NCBI GenBank assembly: GCA_902784305.1
Contig: CACZUK010000011.1
Coordinates: 1-34,302, forward strand
Direction: 5' to 3'
From: Oscillospiraceae bacterium
GTDB taxonomy: Bacteria > Bacillota > Clostridia > Oscillospirales > Oscillospiraceae
Length of the DNA stretch: 34,302 nucleotides
The first letter of the stretch is position 1, and each line of letters begins with the position of its first letter. The translations under genes were made by a program, and so were the position numbers. Below the pieces are notes generated by a model, which saw nothing but the letters and a program-made list of their open reading frames with translations, was not told the DNA's origin and made no database searches. Below are positions 1 through 15,498 of the stretch, piece after piece.

Positions 1-1
1 G

Positions 2-217
2 GCGGCGGCGCTGGTGGCGATGCTGTTGCTGCTGTTCCAGCCCAGCCTCCACGGGGATTTGAAGCTGGACTGGGAGCATGTAAAGGCCAGGCTCCGTCTG
101 GATTTGCAGCCGGCGGACCTGGAGACGGTCAAGACCATTGTTCACACCCTGCTGACCCTGCTGGGCAAGGCTCCGGCGAACGGGGAGGAAAAGCACGAAG
201 AGGAGCACAAGGACTGA
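2..217 (+). CDS. Unidentified protein, 5' end outside the window
   Basis: The frame is open from base 2 to a TGA at 215-217, so the gene probably starts upstream of the window. The visible part begins with a hydrophobic run rich in Ala, Leu and Val that could be a membrane segment or signal anchor. A soluble part with Leu-rich amphipathic stretches follows, and the tail is strongly charged (repeated Glu, His and Lys). An ATG at position 14 lies inside the hydrophobic run, but no upstream context is available to judge it. I do not recognise the family. It is transcribed toward the convergent ANTAR gene and its function cannot be stated. Confidence 0.45.
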   Translation, partial: AAALVAMLLLLFQPSLHGDLKLDWEHVKARLRLDLQPADLETVKTIVHTLLTLLGKAPANGEEKHEEEHKD

Positions 218-308
218 CAACCGGCCCTGGTATGCCTTCGCGCCCGGCGCGAGGAGAATTCACGACACATCTCCGACTGCGGGGTTCCTGTTTGAACGAT
301 TGATGAGC

Positions 309-352
309 AAAAAACCGCTCCCGATGGCCATTCCGGTCACTGGGAGCGGTTC
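309..352 (-). terminator. Terminator of the glnA-ANTAR operon (possibly bidirectional)
   Basis: A perfect 10-bp stem (313-322 with 342-351, AACCGCTCCC paired with GGGAGCGGTT) is followed on the minus strand by a T6 run (A-run at 309-314 on the plus strand). On the plus strand it is followed by TTCTTT, so it may also end the truncated gene at the left edge. Confidence 0.85.
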
Positions 353-372
353 TTTACGCTTTCAGACAGCTC

Positions 373-951
373 TCACTCGTGCAGCAGGCGCCTTGCCACC
401 TCCGCGATGGAGAGGCGCTGATCCATCGCCTGCCTTCGCAGCTGCTGGTGCGCTTCGGCTTCACTGAGCCCCTTCTGCTCGATGAGCAGCCACTTGGCCC
501 GGTTGATGAGCCGCATTTCCTTCACCTTTTCCTCCACGGTCATCTCCCGCTCCGCCGAACGGCGCAGGCGCTCGCGCACGGCGCACAGGGTCCGAAGCTG
601 CTGGGAGAGCAGGGAGGGCGTGGTGGGCCGGGCCAGCGTGGGCACCCCGGCCTCCAGGGCTTTGAGGTAAACGTCCTCGTACTGCTCCTGACGCACGGTC
701 AGCAGGACGGCGGAGCGGCTGTCCGCGGCTGTGTCCAAAGCAAAGCGGAGCCCAAAGCTGTCGGGCAGGGGGGCGTTGACGAGAACCAGGTCAAATTCCT
801 GCTCCAGAGTGCGGCGGCGGGCCTCGGTGACGCTTTTGACCACGGTGACGGGGTGGTACTCCGCCCCGGGGAGGAGCTGCAGCAGGGAGGTATTCAGTTT
901 TTCCAGCGAGGAAACCAACAGCACACTGTAGGTTTGGGACAGAAACAACAT
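373..951 (-). CDS. ANTAR-domain transcription antiterminator, probable regulator of glutamine synthetase genes
   Basis: This 192-residue protein has an N-terminal response-regulator-like fold (about residues 5-125), a short helical linker (about 126-145) and a C-terminal ANTAR domain (about 140-190). The ANTAR signature is visible in the stretch with INRAKWLLIEQKGLS and RRQAMDQR. ANTAR proteins bind paired hexaloop RNA hairpins and prevent termination. The receiver is degenerate: the usual acidic pair after beta-1 is Ser14-Ser15, and the phospho-acceptor Asp is Asn59 (LVNAPLPD). Activation is therefore unlikely to be by phosphorylation. The ATG at 951 follows a strong AGGAGG 59 nt after the upstream synthetase stop, so the two genes form one operon. 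NitR-type ANTAR proteins are known beside clostridial glnA. Two candidate RNA targets lie nearby, at 2422-2475 and 2232-2290. Confidence 0.9.
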   Translation of the reverse strand: MLFLSQTYSVLLVSSLEKLNTSLLQLLPGAEYHPVTVVKSVTEARRRTLEQEFDLVLVNAPLPDSFGLRFALDTAADSRSAVLLTVRQEQYEDVYLKALEAGVPTLARPTTPSLLSQQLRTLCAVRERLRRSAEREMTVEEKVKEMRLINRAKWLLIEQKGLSEAEAHQQLRRQAMDQRLSIAEVARRLLHE

Positions 952-1010
952 GGTATCCCTCCTGACCTGTAAACTCTCATCTATGGGGCGAATTGCTCAC
1001 CGCCGCACCA

Positions 1011-2213
1011 TCAGCGGCTCAAAAAGCCGTCCAGCACCATCTGAGGCAGCCGGGAGCGCACAAAATCGCTCTCTCCGGCGCACTTGCGCGCCTCTTCGAG
1101 GCTGGCGGGGAGGCGGGGGCAATTCGTGCTCTCCGCGTCGGCCAGGGCGTCCATGGGCTCGGGCAGGGGGAGCTTGCTGACGATGCCCTCCAGACCGGCC
1201 TCCAGCACCAGCGCGATGGCGAGGTAGGGGTTGGCCGAGGAGTCCGGGGAGCGCAGCTCCGCCCGGCGGTACTCCCCCTGGGCGGCGGGCACCCGGATGA
1301 GCTGAGAGCGGTTCTCCGGGGACCAGGAGATGGCGCCCGGCGCCTTGTCCCGGCCCAGCCGCTCGTAGGAGTTCTCCGTGGGGTTCAGGAACAGGGTCAG
1401 CTCCGCCACCCGCCGCAGCACGCCGGCGATGAGCTCCGGCAGATGCTCCCGGCCCAGGGCGTCCCGGGCGGAGAGGTTCAGGTGCATGCCGCTGCCGTCG
1501 CAGTCGGCCAGGGGACGGGGGGAGAAGTCCGCCCACAGGCCGTGCTGCGCGGCGATGGAGCGCACCACCCGGCGGAAGGTCACTGCGTTGTCGGCGGCGG
1601 TCAGGGGGTCGGCGTAGCGGAAGTCGATTTCATTCTGACCCGGGCCGCTCTCGTGGTGGGAACTCTCCGGGGCAATGCCCATCTGCTCCAGAGTCAGGCA
1701 GATTTCCCGGCGCACGTTTTCGCCCCGGTCCTCCGGCGCGATGTCCATGTAGCCCGCCCGGTCACAGGGGATTTTCGTGGGATTTCCGTCCTCATCCAGG
1801 CGGAAGAGGTAAAATTCCATCTCCGTGCCGATGGAGAAGGAGATGCCCGCCTCCTGAGCGCGATCCACAGAGCGCTGGAGCAGACCGCGGGTGTCAGCCT
1901 CGAAGGGGGAGCCGTCGGGGTGGGTGATGGAGCAGTACATGTGCACCACCCGCCCGGTCTGGGGCCGCCAGGGCAGGGCGCTGAGGGTGGAGGGGTCCGG
2001 GTGCAGAAACAGATCCGAGCGCAGCGTGCCCCCGAAGCCTGCGATGGAGGAGGCGTCAATGGCGATGCCGAAGCGGAAGGCCCGCTTGAGCTCTCCGGGC
2101 ATGATGGCGACGTTCTTCTCCCGGCCGAAGATGTCGCAGAAGGCCAGACGGATGAACTTGACGTCCGTCTCCTCGATATACTGAAGCACCTCGTCCTGCG
2201 TGAAGTTCATCAT
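1011..2213 (-). CDS. glnA: Glutamine synthetase, short type I form
   Basis: Predicted to join glutamate and ammonia to give glutamine using ATP. Family motifs are present in order: latch-like DASSIAGF, GTEMEFYLF (metal-binding Glu), GPGQNEIDFRYADPL, GSGMHLNLS, NPTENSYERL and the NRSQLIRVP / RSPDSSANPYLA region. At 400 residues it is shorter than the roughly 440-470 of usual GSI, and the C-terminus lacks the adenylylation-type segment. The start at 2213 is chosen because AAGGAGAG (2221-2228, minus strand) is spaced about 8 nt from it. Another ATG follows immediately at 2210, while an upstream ATG at 2300 lies inside the promoter. It is cotranscribed with the ANTAR regulator and divergent from glnN. 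Because several positions differ from canonical GSI, a gamma-glutamyl-amine ligase (GlnA2/PuuA-like) role cannot be excluded. Confidence 0.88.
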   Translation of the reverse strand: MMNFTQDEVLQYIEETDVKFIRLAFCDIFGREKNVAIMPGELKRAFRFGIAIDASSIAGFGGTLRSDLFLHPDPSTLSALPWRPQTGRVVHMYCSITHPDGSPFEADTRGLLQRSVDRAQEAGISFSIGTEMEFYLFRLDEDGNPTKIPCDRAGYMDIAPEDRGENVRREICLTLEQMGIAPESSHHESGPGQNEIDFRYADPLTAADNAVTFRRVVRSIAAQHGLWADFSPRPLADCDGSGMHLNLSARDALGREHLPELIAGVLRRVAELTLFLNPTENSYERLGRDKAPGAISWSPENRSQLIRVPAAQGEYRRAELRSPDSSANPYLAIALVLEAGLEGIVSKLPLPEPMDALADAESTNCPRLPASLEEARKCAGESDFVRSRLPQMVLDGFLSR

Positions 2214-2231
2214 ATGCAAACTCTCCTTGTG

Positions 2232-2290
2232 AAAAAAACGAAGGCTCCCGGAGAAGGGTACACAACCCCCTCTGAGAACCTCTTTGTTCT
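2232..2290 (-). promoter_or_regulatory. Leader of the glnA operon: ANTAR-like hairpin overlapping an intrinsic terminator
   Basis: On the minus strand, AGAAC-AAAGAG-GTTCT (2290-2275) forms a 5-bp hairpin with a six-base loop carrying A at position 1 and G at position 4, the ANTAR contact pattern. The sequence GAGGTTCTC (2282-2274) can instead pair with GGGAGCCTT (2249-2241), allowing G-U pairs. That forms a terminator stem followed, after CG, by seven T (2238-2232). The two folds are mutually exclusive. A second hairpin between them (about 2251-2272) does not have a clean hexaloop, so the motif is weaker than the one before glnN. Confidence 0.6.
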
Positions 2291-2295
2291 GAATT

Positions 2296-2325
2296 ATCAT
2301 ACACCATGCAGGAAACTTTTGTCAA
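2296..2325 (-). promoter_or_regulatory. Sigma-A promoter for the glnA-ANTAR operon
   Basis: Minus-strand TTGACA (2325-2320), an 18-nt spacer and TATGAT (2301-2296). Transcription would start near 2289 and run directly into the ANTAR-like leader. Confidence 0.75.
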
Positions 2326-2383
2326 TCCTGCATTTTTCCCAAAATAAAACCGGGCACAACCGGAGATTTTGAATAATACCCCC

Positions 2384-2412
2384 TTGACATGATTCAGTTT
2401 CTGGGTTATGAT
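2384..2412 (+). promoter_or_regulatory. Sigma-A promoter for glnN
   Basis: TTGACA (2384-2389), a 17-nt spacer and TATGAT (2407-2412). The start near 2419 lies just upstream of the ANTAR target, so the whole RNA element is transcribed. Its -35 box is about 58 bp from that of the divergent glnA promoter. Confidence 0.85.
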
Positions 2413-2421
2413 ACCGGGCAT

Positions 2422-2475
2422 GGAGACACCGAGGTCTCAGAGAAGCGATTCTCTGGCTTTGGTGTCTCCTTTTTT
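2422..2475 (+). promoter_or_regulatory. ANTAR target RNA with overlapping intrinsic terminator in the glnN leader
   Basis: Two adjacent hairpins are visible. P1 is GAGAC-ACCGAG-GTCTC (2423-2438). P2 is a stem of 5-6 bp, AGAGA/TCTCT, closing the loop AGCGAT (2444-2449). Both loops are six bases with A at position 1 and G at position 4, which is the published ANTAR recognition pattern. GGAGACACC (2422-2430) can instead pair perfectly over 9 bp with GGTGTCTCC (2461-2469), followed by T6-G-T6, giving a strong terminator that destroys P1. Binding of the ANTAR protein to P1-P2 would favour readthrough into glnN. The layout is seen directly; the regulatory role is inferred from known ANTAR systems. 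Confidence 0.88.
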
Positions 2476-2502
2476 GTTTTTTGCCCAGAAAGGATGAACA
2501 TC

Positions 2503-4596
2503 ATGAACGTACCGGAACTGTTTGCAAGCATGGTATTTGACGACCGCGTCATGAAGGCCCGCCTGAGCGCCGAGGTCTATCAATCTCTGAGGAAGACGAT
2601 TCAGGGCGAGGCAGCTCTGGACCTGCGCGTGGCCAACGCCGTGGCCGCGGCCATGAAGGACTGGGCGGTGGAGAAGGGTGCCACCCACTTCACTCACTGG
2701 TTCCAGCCCCTGACCGGCATCACCGCCGAGAAGCACGACAGCTTCATCACGCCCGCGCCGGACGGCCGGGTCATCATGGAGTTCTCCGGCAAGGAGCTGA
2801 TTCAGGGCGAGCCGGACGCCTCCTCCTTCCCCTCCGGCGGACTGCGGGCCACCTTCGAGGCCCGGGGCTACACCGCCTGGGACCCCACCAGCTACGCCTT
2901 CATCAAGGGCAAGACCCTGTGTATTCCCACCGCCTTCTGCTCCTACAAGGGGGACGCGCTGGACAAGAAGACGCCGCTGCTGCGCTCCATGGAGTCCATC
3001 AACCGGCAGGCGCTGCGGGTGCTCCGGCTCTTCGGCAACACCGAGGTCAACCGGGTGACCACCGCTGTGGGCCCGGAGCAGGAGTACTTCCTGGTGGATG
3101 AGAAGCTGTTCCACAAGCGCCCGGACCTCATCTACACCGGCCGCACCCTCTTCGGCGCCAAGCCCCCCAAGGGTCAGGAGCTGGACGACCACTACTTCGG
3201 CACCATCAAGCCCCGGGTGCAGGCCTACATGGAGGATTTGAACCAGGAGCTGTGGAAGCTGGGCATTCTGGCCAAGACCGAGCACAACGAGGTGGCCCCC
3301 GCCCAGCACGAGCTGGCTCCCATCTACACCACCACCAACGTGGCCACCGACCACAACCAGCTGACCATGGAGGTCATGCAGAAGGTGGCCCGCCGCCACG
3401 GTCTGGTGTGCCTGCTCCACGAGAAGCCCTTCGCCGGCGTGAACGGCTCCGGCAAGCACAACAACTGGTCCATTTCCACGGACACCGGCGTGAACCTGCT
3501 CTCCCCCGGCGCCACGCCCCACGAAAACGCTCAGTTCCTGCTCTTCCTGGTGGCGGTCATCAAGGCCGTGGATGAGTACCAGAGCCTGCTGCGCCTGAGC
3601 GTGGCCACGGCGGGCAACGACCACCGCCTGGGTGCCAACGAGGCCCCGCCCGCGGTCATCTCCATCTTCCTGGGCGACGAGCTTCAGGCCGTGCTGGACG
3701 CCATCGAGTCCGACACCGAGTATCAGGGCAAGGAGAAGAAGCGCATCAAGCTGGGCGTGGACGCCCTGCCCCGCTTTACTCAGGACGCCACGGACCGCAA
3801 CCGCACCTCGCCCTTCGCCTTCACCGGCAACAAGTTCGAGTTCCGGATGCTGGGCTCCAGCAACTCCATCGCCTGTGCCAACATCATGCTCAACGCTGCC
3901 GTGGCGCAGTCTCTCTCCGAGCTGGCCGACGAGCTGGAGGCCGCCGAGGACTTCCATGAGCGCCTGAGCAGCCTCATCCGGGAGACCCTGTGCGCCCACA
4001 AGCGCATCATCTTCAACGGCAACGGCTACGACGACGAGTGGATTCGCCAGGCCACCGAGGAGCGGGGTCTGCTGAACCTGCGCTCCACCCCGGAGGCCAT
4101 GGCCATGCTGCTGGACCAGAAGAACATGGATATGCTCATGGGCCAGAAGGTGTTCCGGGAGGCGGAGCTGCACTCCCGCTACGAGATTCAGATGGAGAAC
4201 TACTGCAAGAGCGTGCGCATCGAGGCCCTGACCATGGTCAGCATGGCCCAGCGGCAGATTCTGCCCGCCGTGTCCGCCTACGCCACGAAGCTGGCCGCCT
4301 CCGCCGCCGCGAAGAAGGCTGTGGACGCCTCCATCGCCTGCGGCTACGAGACGAAGCTGGCCGCGAAGCTCTCCTGGCTGGCCGACCAGATTGATGAGGC
4401 CGTTTCGGTGCTCGCCGGCCTGACGGAGCGCTTTGACTCCATGGAGGATGTGACGGAGGAGGGCGCCTTCATCCGGGACGAGATTCTGCCCGCCATGGAG
4501 AGCCTGCGCGGCTACTGCGACGAGGCGGAGCAGCACACCGCGGAGGAGGCCTGGCCGCTGCCCAGCTACGGCAAGCTGCTGTTCGGCGTCAACTGA
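2503..4596 (+). CDS. glnN: Glutamine synthetase type III
   Basis: A 697-residue GSIII, the large class common in Bacteroidetes and Clostridia, making glutamine from glutamate, ammonia and ATP in the cytoplasm. Visible signatures include [24 protein letters not shown], the stretch [37 protein letters not shown] and [17 protein letters not shown]. The length matches the family (about 700). The start at 2503 is chosen because AAAGGA (2489-2494) is spaced 8 nt from it; the open frame extends further 5' only through the promoter and terminator. The gene sits directly behind the ANTAR-controlled terminator, so its expression is probably set by antitermination. Its coexistence with the divergent type I enzyme suggests specialised conditions for each, for example different ammonia levels. 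Confidence 0.96.
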   Translation: MNVPELFASMVFDDRVMKARLSAEVYQSLRKTIQGEAALDLRVANAVAAAMKDWAVEKGATHFTHWFQPLTGITAEKHDSFITPAPDGRVIMEFSGKELIQGEPDASSFPSGGLRATFEARGYTAWDPTSYAFIKGKTLCIPTAFCSYKGDALDKKTPLLRSMESINRQALRVLRLFGNTEVNRVTTAVGPEQEYFLVDEKLFHKRPDLIYTGRTLFGAKPPKGQELDDHYFGTIKPRVQAYMEDLNQELWKLGILAKTEHNEVAPAQHELAPIYTTTNVATDHNQLTMEVMQKVARRHGLVCLLHEKPFAGVNGSGKHNNWSISTDTGVNLLSPGATPHENAQFLLFLVAVIKAVDEYQSLLRLSVATAGNDHRLGANEAPPAVISIFLGDELQAVLDAIESDTEYQGKEKKRIKLGVDALPRFTQDATDRNRTSPFAFTGNKFEFRMLGSSNSIACANIMLNAAVAQSLSELADELEAAEDFHERLSSLIRETLCAHKRIIFNGNGYDDEWIRQATEERGLLNLRSTPEAMAMLLDQKNMDMLMGQKVFREAELHSRYEIQMENYCKSVRIEALTMVSMAQRQILPAVSAYATKLAASAAAKKAVDASIACGYETKLAAKLSWLADQIDEAVSVLAGLTERFDSMEDVTEEGAFIRDEILPAMESLRGYCDEAEQHTAEEAWPLPSYGKLLFGVN

Positions 4597-4659
4597 CCAG
4601 GCTGCGGCGGACTGCGTCCGCTGGCAATCGCCTGCGTGACGAGCATCGTCTCCGGGACG

Positions 4660-4695
4660 GTGGAAGAAGCTGACTGAGCGCTCAGCAGCTTCCAC
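4660..4695 (+). terminator. Imperfect hairpin downstream of glnN
   Basis: The arms GTGGA + AGCTG + CTGAG pair with CTCAG + CAGCT + TCCAC (15 bp), interrupted by a bulged AGA and a bulged A. The apex is the perfect palindrome CTGAGC/GCTCAG. No T-run follows (CCTTCTCCC), so it is a poor intrinsic terminator and may instead stabilise the glnN mRNA end. Confidence 0.4.
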
Positions 4696-4990
4696 CCTTC
4701 TCCCATATTTCTGATATTTGAGTTTTATAGCAAGATGCAAGTAGTTTAGCATTACTAAGGAACTGCGCATAAATAAATCGCACATTTCAGGCTTGCCCTG
4801 ATTGCCCTGAGCTTCGTTGGAAAATCTTGTGTTACACAAAGTAGCACTGCGATTTCCCGCCTAGCTCAGAACAACCAGTTCTGCGCCTGACTTTGTGGAT
4901 TTCAAGAAAGCTGGACGCAAGCTGGCGGAAAATAGGCCGCAAGGCACCGAAGTTAGATTAAAACAGGGGTTCCCGAACGTTCGTTTCGAT

Positions 4991-5025
4991 GGACAGCACC
5001 CCACAATGGCGTGGGGTGCATGTCC
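4991..5025 (+). promoter_or_regulatory. Long GC-rich hairpin in the asnB leader
   Basis: GGACA + GCACCCCAC pairs with GTGGGGTGC + TGTCC (14 bp, one bulged A at 5020) and closes the six-base loop AATGGC. The loop has A at position 1 and G at position 4 like an ANTAR hexaloop. However, no second hairpin and no T-run terminator are present, so a role in antitermination is doubtful. It ends 28 nt before the asnB start and could affect translation or mark a processing site. Confidence 0.5.
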
Positions 5026-5053
5026 GGTTTGGAGAGAGAATTGAGGCGATACT

Positions 5054-12772
<7,719 letters not shown>

Positions 12773-12784
12773 GGAGGAGCGGAA

Positions 12785-14269
12785 ATGGGTAAACCAACGG
12801 GATTTTTGGACTATCAACGGGTGGAAAACCCCGCGCAGGAGCCTCTGGAGCGCATCCGTCACTTTGAAGAGTTCCACCCCATGCTGGAGGAGGAGGAGCG
12901 CAGGCGGCAGGGGGCGCGGTGCATGAACTGCGGCGTGCCCTTCTGTCAGAGCTGCGTGCAGCTGGGGGGCATGTTCTCCGGCTGTCCGCTCCACAACCTG
13001 ATTCCGGAGTGGAATGACATGATTTACCGGGGCAACTGGGCCCACGCCCTGGCCCGGCTGACGAAAACGGCCAGCTTTCCCGAGTTCACCGGACGGGTGT
13101 GCCCGGGCCTGTGCATGGCGGCCTGTACCTGCGGTGCCAACGGCGAGGCGGTGACGGTGAAGGAGAACGAGCTGGCGCTGATTGAATACGGCTGGGAAAA
13201 CGGGCTGATTCAGCCCCGGATTCCGGCGGTGCGCACCGGCAAGCGGGTGGCCGTGGTGGGCTCCGGGCCCTCCGGTCTGGCCGCAGCGGACCTGCTGAAC
13301 CGCAGGGGCCACAGCGTCACAGTCTACGAGCGCTTTGACCGGGTGGGCGGCCTGCTGATGTACGGCATCCCCAACATGAAGCTGGACAAAAAAATCGTGC
13401 AGCGGCGTGTGGAGCTGATGGAGCGGGAAGGGGTCACCTTCGTCACGGGGGTCAATGTGGGCGTGGACCTGAGCGCGGAGGAGCTGCGCCGGGATTATGA
13501 CGCGGTGGTGCTCTGCTGCGGCGCCTCTCAGCCCCGTGATTTGAACGCCCCCGGCCGGGAGGCGGAGGGCATCCACTTCGCCGTGGAATTTCTGCGCAAA
13601 AACACGAAAAGTCTGCTGGATTCCGGCCTGACGGACGGCCAAAACATCTCCGCGGCGGGATTGGACGTGATTGTGGTGGGCGGCGGCGACACGGGCAACG
13701 ACTGCATCGGCACCTGTGTGCGCCACGGCTGCAAGAGCGTCACCGCGCTGGAGATGATGCCGGAGCCGCCGGAGCAGCGGCTGCCCTCCAACCCCTGGCC
13801 CCAGTGGCCCCGGGTGAAGAAGACGGACTACGGCCACGAGGAGGCCATCGCCGTGTTCGGGCACGACCCCCGCCGCTACCAGACCACGGTGAAGGAGTTC
13901 CACGCGGACGAGAACGGCAAGCTGTGCGCCGTGACCATCGTGAGCTTGGAGCCGCAGCGGGACGAGCAGACCGGACGGCTGCGGATGGTTCCGGTGGCGG
14001 GCAGCGAGGAGACTCTGCCCTGTCAGCTGTTGCTGATTGCGGCGGGCTTTCTGGGCGCGGAGTCCTATGTGGCCGACGCCTTCGGGGTGGAGCGCAACCA
14101 GCGCGGCAACGTGCAGACCCGGCAGGGGGCGCACGCCACAAACGTGGAGGGCGTGTTCACCGCCGGGGACATGCACCGGGGCCAGAGTCTGGTGGTCTGG
14201 GGCATCGCCGAGGGGCGTGCCTGCGCCCGGGAGACGGATGAGTACCTGATGGGCTACACCTGCCTGTAA
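12785..14269 (+). CDS. gltD: Glutamate synthase small (beta) subunit, NAD(P)H-dependent
   Basis: Feeds electrons from NAD(P)H through FAD and iron-sulfur clusters to the GltB subunit. It is 494 residues, typical of the family. N-terminal cluster cysteines are visible at 46, 49, 54, 57 and 67 ([14 protein letters not shown]). A second Cys-rich stretch ([13 protein letters not shown]) follows. The FAD-binding Rossmann motif is [13 protein letters not shown], and an NAD(P)H-type motif is [11 protein letters not shown] strong GAGGAGCGG precedes the ATG at 12785. It is the last gene of the asnB-pyrG-gltB-gltD unit and is followed by a strong terminator at 14333-14365. Confidence 0.96.
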   Translation: MGKPTGFLDYQRVENPAQEPLERIRHFEEFHPMLEEEERRRQGARCMNCGVPFCQSCVQLGGMFSGCPLHNLIPEWNDMIYRGNWAHALARLTKTASFPEFTGRVCPGLCMAACTCGANGEAVTVKENELALIEYGWENGLIQPRIPAVRTGKRVAVVGSGPSGLAAADLLNRRGHSVTVYERFDRVGGLLMYGIPNMKLDKKIVQRRVELMEREGVTFVTGVNVGVDLSAEELRRDYDAVVLCCGASQPRDLNAPGREAEGIHFAVEFLRKNTKSLLDSGLTDGQNISAAGLDVIVVGGGDTGNDCIGTCVRHGCKSVTALEMMPEPPEQRLPSNPWPQWPRVKKTDYGHEEAIAVFGHDPRRYQTTVKEFHADENGKLCAVTIVSLEPQRDEQTGRLRMVPVAGSEETLPCQLLLIAAGFLGAESYVADAFGVERNQRGNVQTRQGAHATNVEGVFTAGDMHRGQSLVVWGIAEGRACARETDEYLMGYTCL

Positions 14270-14324
14270 AGGGACGAAAATCGCCTGATTTCGGCGTTAG
14301 AGCGCTGTTTAAACCCAAAAAATC

Positions 14325-14365
14325 AACAAAACCCGCCTCCGGGGACACCTGGAGGCGGTTTTTTT
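14325..14365 (+). terminator. Terminator after gltD, probably also serving cotJC
   Basis: CCGCCTCC (14333-14340) pairs perfectly with GGAGGCGG (14351-14358) around a 10-nt loop and is followed by T7. On the minus strand the same stem is followed by TTTTGTT, so it can also end the convergent cotJ operon, whose last stop is at 14399. Confidence 0.9.
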
Positions 14366-14398
14366 CGGGTTCAGAGGGGCCGCAGCCTCAGAGGAGGC

Positions 14399-15010
14399 TC
14401 AGCTCCGCGGGGTGCCCCGGTCGAAGGAGGGGTTGTAAAGGTAGATGTTCTTCCGGTCCAGCTGCTCCTTGACCTTCTCGATGACCTCGCCGAAGCGCTG
14501 GAAGTGGACCACCTCCCGCTCCCGGAGGAAGCGGATGACATCGGTGACATCGGGGTCGTCGCTGAAGCGCAGGATGTTGTCATAGGTGGCCCGGGCCTTC
14601 TGCTCCGCGGCCAGGTCCTCGGTGAGGTCGGCGATGGTGTCGCCCTTGACGGCCATGGAGGCGGCGCTCCAGGGGAAGCCGCTGGCGGCGGTGGGGTAGA
14701 CGCCGGTGGTGTGGTCCACGAAGTAGGCGTCAAAGCCCGCGGTGCGAATCTGCTCGTCGGTGAGGTTCCGGGTGAGCTGATAGACCAGGGTGCCGATCAT
14801 CTCCAGGTGGCCCAGCTCCTCGGTGCCCACGTCGGTGAGCAGGCCCCGGGCCACGTCACAGGGCATGGAGTAGCGCTGGGACAGGTAGCGCAGCGAGGCG
14901 CCCAGCTCTCCGTCGGGACCGCCGTACTGACTGATGATGATGCTGGCCAGCTTCGGGTTGGGGTGGGTGACCTTGACCGGATATTGCAGCTTTTTTTCAT
15001 AGACAAACAT
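14399..15010 (-). CDS. cotJC: CotJC-like spore-coat manganese catalase family protein
   Basis: A 203-residue ferritin-like four-helix protein of the CotJC/manganese-catalase family, found in the inner spore coat. Putative metal ligands of the di-manganese site lie in the helices carrying GGPDGELGAS, VGTEELGHLEMIG, EQKARATYDNI and REVVHFQRF, where Glu and His recur as expected. The ATG at 15010 follows GAGGTGAT that overlaps the stop of the upstream cotJAB gene, so the two are translated from one message. Length is close to the usual 190-200. Its presence is the clearest sign that the organism forms endospores. Confidence 0.94.
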   Translation of the reverse strand: MFVYEKKLQYPVKVTHPNPKLASIIISQYGGPDGELGASLRYLSQRYSMPCDVARGLLTDVGTEELGHLEMIGTLVYQLTRNLTDEQIRTAGFDAYFVDHTTGVYPTAASGFPWSAASMAVKGDTIADLTEDLAAEQKARATYDNILRFSDDPDVTDVIRFLREREVVHFQRFGEVIEKVKEQLDRKNIYLYNPSFDRGTPRS

Positions 15011-15021
15011 ACTGAATCACC

Positions 15022-15498
15022 TCACTTTTCCACTTCCCAGGGCCAGGGGCTCAGAATCCAGTTGTACCGCTTCTGCTCGGCGGTGCTGCTCTGGGTCACA
15101 GGCCCGTACTTGGCCTCGTACTCGCTCCGGGCGCGCTCCTCCAGCTTGGTGTAGCGTTGGAACAGGGCGAAGGCCTCCTGGTCCTCGGGATGGGTGTCCA
15201 GGTACAGGCCCAGCTCCGTGACCACGAAGCAAAGGGCCTGAAGCTGGGTTTTGGGGGTCATGGGCACGGGGCTGCCGTTCACCTTCAGGTGGAAGGGCAG
15301 GTTCAGGCAGGGGAAGAGGGTGCCCTGGGCCAGGGCGTCCTCCTGGTCGTACAGGGCGGGGTTCTCCGGCTGCACCGCCGCATGGGGCACGGCCAGCGCG
15401 CCGCACTCGTCCAGACGGCCCTGGCACCGGCGCTGGCACTGCTCCTCCGGCTGGGGCAGGGGGCAGACCGCGCCAATCACAGTCTTTTCAGAAGCCAA
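15022..15498 (-). CDS. Fused CotJA-CotJB spore-coat protein
   Basis: The predicted 158-residue protein combines what are usually two separate small genes. The first half has the CotJA signature ALAQGTLFPCLNLPF. The second half, from about MTPKTQLQALCFVVTELGLY, matches CotJB, with the helical middle and the typical tail YNWILSPWPWEVEK. There is no stop or restart between them. A TTG at 15498 is the likely start because AAAGGAGG lies 8 nt upstream; the ATG at 15534 lacks such a site. Within the cotJ operon the CotJA and CotJB products are needed for CotJC assembly into the coat. A sigma-E-like -10 (CATAGCAT, minus strand, about 15552-15559) lies upstream, but no -35 is convincing. Confidence 0.82.
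   Translation of the reverse strand: MASEKTVIGAVCPLPQPEEQCQRRCQGRLDECGALAVPHAAVQPENPALYDQEDALAQGTLFPCLNLPFHLKVNGSPVPMTPKTQLQALCFVVTELGLYLDTHPEDQEAFALFQRYTKLEERARSEYEAKYGPVTQSSTAEQKRYNWILSPWPWEVEK

Larger units (their letters stand above)
4597..5053 (+). other. 457-bp AT-richer intergenic region between glnN and asnB
   Basis: No convincing gene is visible on either strand. From about 4700 to 4990 the base composition is clearly AT-richer than the flanks. The region contains an imperfect hairpin (4660-4695), a small perfect inverted repeat TTGTG-TTA-CACAA (4827-4839), a 6-bp hairpin CAGAAC/GTTCTG (about 4866-4882), a palindrome CGAACGTTCG near 4975 and the long hairpin at 4991-5025. No promoter with both boxes could be assigned with confidence, although asnB presumably has one here. 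A decayed mobile-element remnant is possible, but I cannot support it. Confidence 0.5.

Noticed and set aside
2401..2418. A hairpin with loop TATGAT just upstream of the ANTAR element, considered as P1
   Set aside because: The loop is the promoter -10 box and lies upstream of the expected transcript start. The true P1 with the A1/G4 loop is at 2423-2438.
2437..4839. An antisense open frame of 800 codons opposite glnN
   Set aside because: It has the same cause as the frame opposite gltB/gltD. It runs across the glnN terminator and start region and has no ribosome site or recognisable domain.
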